Below are positions 60,370 through 64,000 of a DNA stretch of 64,000 bases, one piece after another (position 1 is the stretch's first letter; every line of letters starts with the position of its first letter). The position numbers and the translations under genes are program-made. The notes under the pieces were generated by a model that saw nothing but the letters and a program-made list of their open reading frames with translations, searched no databases and was not told the origin of the DNA. The stretch covers positions 57,149,372-57,213,371 of the forward strand of contig JBCFYV010000001.1 in NCBI GenBank assembly GCA_039000515.1. Direction: 5' to 3'. Source of the DNA: Timema cristinae. Taxonomy: Eukaryota > Arthropoda > Insecta > Phasmatodea > Timematidae.

Positions 60370-60801
60370 TTATTCAGGTAGGCAGGCAGCGTCCTTAAGA
60401 GGGCTGTTTAGATATCCGAGACAATGCCAATCAAACGTTACGCTTGTCAAATATTGATAAAACTGTGAGTAGTAACCGAGATTGGTCTTCGCTGGAATGA
60501 GCACAAAACTATCTTCTGCTACTCTATACATATATAGACGTCTAAACATAGTTTTAAAGGTGAAATTTACCACTTTGAAAAGTACCAAAAACGACATGTT
60601 TGGGTTGCTCGTTACGATCCAAATGAATATAAACCGAAACGCTACTGATATAAGGTAGTAGAATGGCTCTTTGCGAATAGATTGATGTAGCTTAGTAGCG
60701 GGGTCACAACACAAGTTGTATTTTCCTGTGAGGTAACAAATGGGAATATTTCCACGTTCATTGACGATATCCCTCGGCCAAAAGACCGTTGAATCTTTCA
60801 A
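60370..60801 (-). CDS. Unrecognised open frame, 143 codons (doubtful)
   Basis: This is the longest frame in the window that is neither mobile-element-derived nor low-complexity. The frame has no ATG at 60801 (the first codon is TTG) and stays open upstream to about 60849 before a stop. The translation has two hydrophobic stretches (FYYLISVAFRFIFIWIVTSN and MSFLVLFKVVNFTF) and six cysteines. The stop codon overlaps AATAAA, a possible poly(A) signal. No family is recognised. A frame of this length is roughly what chance gives once in a window this size, so it may be nothing; alternatively it is part of an exon. Confidence 0.2.
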   Translation of the reverse strand: MKDSTVFWPRDIVNERGNIPICYLTGKYNLCCDPATKLHQSIRKEPFYYLISVAFRFIFIWIVTSNPNMSFLVLFKVVNFTFKTMFRRLYMYRVAEDSFVLIPAKTNLGYYSQFYQYLTSVTFDWHCLGYLNSPLKDAACLPE

Positions 60802-60859
60802 GTATTGACGAAGGAGGTGGATAGCTCCTCTTTCAGTTGTTTGACTATTTCAATAACTG

Positions 60860-62179
60860 CTGCAGAAGCTATTGTACAGGTACAAGCAGACCCTTTCTAT
60901 TAATAGTTTGACAGTTGTGTCAACATCTCGGTGAGTGAAATATTGAATATCTGCTATGCATTTATATCTGATTTGTTTTCAAAATTTTAACACTTGAATG
61001 ACAGTAGCGTAACAGATTAGGTCCCGTCCCCCGTTCCCCACCCACCTCACCAGAAAGATTTATTTTCAGGCCCCCTTTTACCAAGTCATCTAACACCTTA
61101 ATTATTGTTAAAAGATATAATTAATAGTCCTAAATAATTACTAATTTAGTACTCACACCTTATAATGATTGCTTTAACCTCGGTTTTGTGTTAGGAACGT
61201 CACTAGTCAGTCAGCTTTACTGGACAGAAATAAACATTATGTGCTATTTAAAACTGAATGGAATAATTGAAATAATGCTATTAGCTCAGTTATAATTTAC
61301 AACACTTTATGATAAACATATTCAACTATCTTAATTATCAATAATCAGGGTATTATGTTATTTGATTACAATTATTTCCACCACATTCGTTTTATTTCGC
61401 GATTGTATTATTATTTCAAAAAAGTTACAACTCTATTTAAATATGTTTTGATAGTAATTTTAACGTGCTGGATAAAAGTTCATAAAAACATGTCTCACGA
61501 AATTTCGATGTTTCTAGTCAAGAGGTCAAGTTTCTCATTCTAATTTGAAATATGGGCAATGTCCACATGTCCACATAAAACATATCATGCCATACAGGCC
61601 AAATTCACAAAGTCAACAAATAAAATAAAATTATTAATAAACTTCATGAACAAAGTTCATGACATATACGTGACAAAAAAAAATGGTACGGCGCACCACA
61701 CAGACTTTCTCTCGCTTTTATCTTGAAATATACATTTACTAAAAACTCCTCAAGATTTGTGAAATGAATTGATAGGTATATACATTGTTGAAGAAACACT
61801 CGACCAAAAATAAAAAATGAAATAATATACACTGTTACTTACTCTATACAGGTGTGGCTTAAGGGCCGTGCGTACCGGGGCGGCTAACAGAGCTAGACAT
61901 GACCTAACGTAGCTCGGGCGGGATATGAAAATAGTCCCAAATCCTAACGTAGACAGGGCTAAACTTAACAAACATTCAATTTTTGATACTAATATGAAAT
62001 TTTACACATTAGTATAATTTTGTGGCGAGTAAAATAGAATCTAGTGCCAGTCTTATAAAGTTATTTTACATTTTCCAGCTTGAAATAATGGCACCTTAAA
62101 ACTTAAAAAAAAAAAAAAAATTATAACATAAACCATTCATTAGGTCAAAGTGTTTGTTAAACTTATAATAAAAAATATA
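60860..62179. other. Anonymous AT-rich DNA
   Basis: No supported gene or repeat. Confidence 0.4.
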
Positions 62180-63115
62180 CTACTTATATTTAATTACTCT
62201 ATGGCATTGGAGAATTATTGATTTAAGACTTAAGTAGTATATGTTTACAAATAAAGCTCACAAAATTGTGTTAATATATTTGCAAATATCTCATAAATTG
62301 TTGCTTTTATAAAAATATATGTCAAATAAAAGTTTTTTTATTTATAATAGTCCTACAATATTGCAATGGTAAGTTATTACTATTATTATTAGCACCGCGT
62401 CTTACTACCCGTTCGGGTTATACGCACTTACGCTAATGGTAGGGTGATTGTGAAATGAAATGAAGGACCTACAGTTTAACGTGGAATCCGAACCACGGTG
62501 GTGAACTGGCATTCCACACATTCACAAGATGTCTTGTCAGAGGTGTAGGAAGGGTTTGGAAATCAGATAAGTCTGTGCCGGGACCGAGGATTGAACCCCG
62601 GCCGCCAGCACAGAAGTCTGACACCTTACCCCTAGACCACCAGGTCACCAAATCAATGATAAGTTGTTTAGTATCTCAAATAGTTGTGGAGATACGGAAA
62701 TTAACGCTTCTGTAAAGAACCCTAAAAATCATTTTCATGGGAAAATGAAAATAGCCAATTTATAATCTTAATCAACGCCTAGATACGAATTTTAATCAAA
62801 ATCATTGGAGCAGATTTTGAGAAAACCTATTTTTCTCTTTTAGCCCCTTATAAAACTACTCTTAATTTTAAGTTTTAATAGACACAGAGAGAGACGGCAT
62901 CGCAAAGACTATTTATTAGGGTTCGGGGGGTCATGAGACGTCAACATCCATTAACATTTCAGGTTAGATTTTCTTTACGGTCGCAATACTTAAACTTTAA
63001 TGTCCAAAAAGTTTTAAAAAAATATAAATAATTGCGTATAGATTGAAAGTTATTGATTTTATAAAAATATGTTTCGAATAAAATATTTGTATTAAAAATA
63101 TATATACATATTTGT
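62180..63115. repeat. Dispersed AT-rich repeat E, copy 2
   Basis: It matches 53055-53720 over both the main unit and the start of the second unit (ATTGCGTATAGATTGAAAGT at 63031), then diverges at about 63115. It is interrupted by the SINE at 62376-62653. Confidence 0.85.
62376..62653 (-). mobile_element. SINE family A, full length, 12-bp TSD, inside repeat E
   Basis: TSD CAATGGTAAGTT at 62364-62375 and CAATGATAAGTT at 62654-62665 (one mismatch). Reversed head CCTAGACCACCAGGTCACCA, B box GAGGATTGAACCCCGGCCGC and the intact tail hairpin are present. Confidence 0.93.
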
Positions 63116-63205
63116 AAGTAAGTAAGGAATGCAGTTTCGGGGGCACACATTAATCCTGTTGTTTATGGATCCTGAGATGACAGGATAGACATGTAGGAGG
63201 TTGGG

Positions 63206-63740
63206 GAGGGTTGGAGCCCGGTGCGGATTCTGAGATGGCAGGGGGGGGGGGAGGTGGGGGGTGATGTTAGAGGGACATGATGGTGTGTTTCTGAGAGGGT
63301 TGTAGGTTGGTGGATGGAGGGTGAGGGGTGAGGGGCAGAGGACACGACTGGGATGCGCGGAGGGCTAGGGATGGCTGAGAGGGGGGTGGGGGAGACTAGC
63401 ATACGGGGAACAGGGTTTTCTCTCCCTCTCTCTCCGCAAATGCGGGTTCAGGTCGTCTCCGGAACAGGGGAGGGTTGGAGCCCGGTGCGGATCCTGAGAT
63501 GGCAGGGGGGGGAGGTGGGGGGGGGAGGTGGGGGGGTGATGTTAGAGGGACATGATGGTGTGTTTCTGAGAGGGTTGTAGGTTGGTGGATGGAGGGTGAG
63601 GGGTGAGGGGCAGAGGACACGACTGGGATGCGCGGAGGGCTAGGGATGGCTGAGAGGGGGGAGCGGGGGAGACTAGCATACGGGGAACAGGGTTTTCTCT
63701 CCCTCTCTCTCCGCAAATGCGGGTTCAGGTCGTCTCCGGA
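63206..63740 (+). repeat. G-rich tandem duplication, 274-bp period
   Basis: Unit begins GAGGGTTGGAGCCCGGTGCG at 63206 and again at 63480. It contains long G runs (63240-63260, 63505-63536), TCTCCGCAAATGCGGGTTCA and GTCTCCGGAACAGG. The proline/serine-rich frames on the minus strand are translations of the repeat. Confidence 0.95.
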
Positions 63741-64000
63741 ACAGGCTACTGATCTAGATGTCCCGAGATCATAGGAAACAACCTAACGGAACAGGCTACT
63801 GATCTAGATGTCCCGAGATCATAGGAAACAACATAATGGAACAGGCTACTGATCTAGATGTCCCGGGTTCAATCCCTAGATCACAGGAAACAACCTAACG
63901 GAACAGGCTACTGATCTAGACGTCCCGGGTTCAATCCTTAGATCATAGGAAACAACCTAATGGAACAGGCTACTGATCTAGACGTCCCGGGTTCAATCCC
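63738..64000 (+). repeat. 50/62-bp tandem array running off the window
   Basis: Units start GGAACAGGCTACTGATCTAG at 63738, 63788, 63838, 63900 and 63962. The first two are 50 bp, the next two 62 bp. The extra 12 bp provides GGGTTCAATCC, a B-box-like sequence, so only the longer units could carry that Pol III element. Confidence 0.95.

Noticed and set aside
25600..62650. Functional tRNA genes
   Set aside because: A-box and B-box pairs occur repeatedly, but always within SINE copies, with tRNA acceptor or anticodon stems degraded and SINE bodies attached.
63163..63716. Proline/serine-rich frames of 79 and 106 codons
   Set aside because: They are reverse-strand readings of the 274-bp G-rich duplication, and the peptide repeats with the DNA.

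Overview
This looks like AT-rich nuclear DNA of an animal, most likely an arthropod and probably an insect. The evidence is the density of tRNA-derived SINEs, TTAA- and hAT-type miniature elements, a Penelope-like retroelement remnant, microsatellites and minisatellites. The species call is inference and I would not go below 'arthropod'. No complete protein-coding gene is visible. There are no bacterial operons, rRNA genes or CRISPR arrays. The only recognisable protein family is a broken Penelope-like (PLE) reverse transcriptase/GIY-YIG frame at about 15000-15792 on the minus strand. Two weak host-gene candidates remain: a 34-nt putative internal exon at 54727-54760 and an unrecognised open frame at 60370-60801 on the minus strand.

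Layout. 1-3036: mostly anonymous DNA with one TTAA-type MITE (1537-1916), a GC-richer patch near 2040-2210, and a small TTAA-bounded unit (2919-3036). 3037-11681: the outstanding object, an 8.6-kb near-perfect palindrome bounded by TTAA, with arms of about 3.9 and 4.6 kb and a second copy of the small TTAA unit inserted exactly at its centre. Its arms carry mirrored SINEs and mirrored tandem arrays of unequal length. 11800-13715: three SINEs. 13805-16090: PLE remnant with an inverted terminal copy of its 5' region and a hammerhead-ribozyme-like motif. 16800-35990: SINE-rich DNA with several target site duplications (TSDs) still readable. 35125-36680: a possible composite element with a degenerate internal tandem repeat. 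37815-38185: a clean TTAA MITE. 41574-42784: a 38-bp minisatellite of about 32 units in two alternating variants. 43586-44144: a hAT-type MITE with a perfect 8-bp TSD. 46330-46745: a 34-bp minisatellite. 53055-54350 and 62180-63115: two copies of a dispersed AT-rich repeat, each hit by a SINE at a different place. 55203-55886: a TTAA MITE split by a SINE. 63206-64000: G-rich 274-bp tandem duplication followed by a 50/62-bp tandem array that runs off the window.

How the parts relate. Two main SINE families (called A and B here) have different tRNA-like heads but the same 3' tail, with a small CCCGAACGGG hairpin and a TAA/ATT microsatellite end. That pattern fits both families borrowing one LINE machinery, and 11-14-bp TSDs support it. 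The TTAA-flanked MITEs, the 118-bp unit and the giant palindrome all point to piggyBac-type (TTAA) transposition, though no transposase is present in the window. Nesting gives a relative order: MITE-D and repeat E are older than SINE-A insertions, and the SINEs inside the palindrome predate (or were homogenised by) its inverted duplication.
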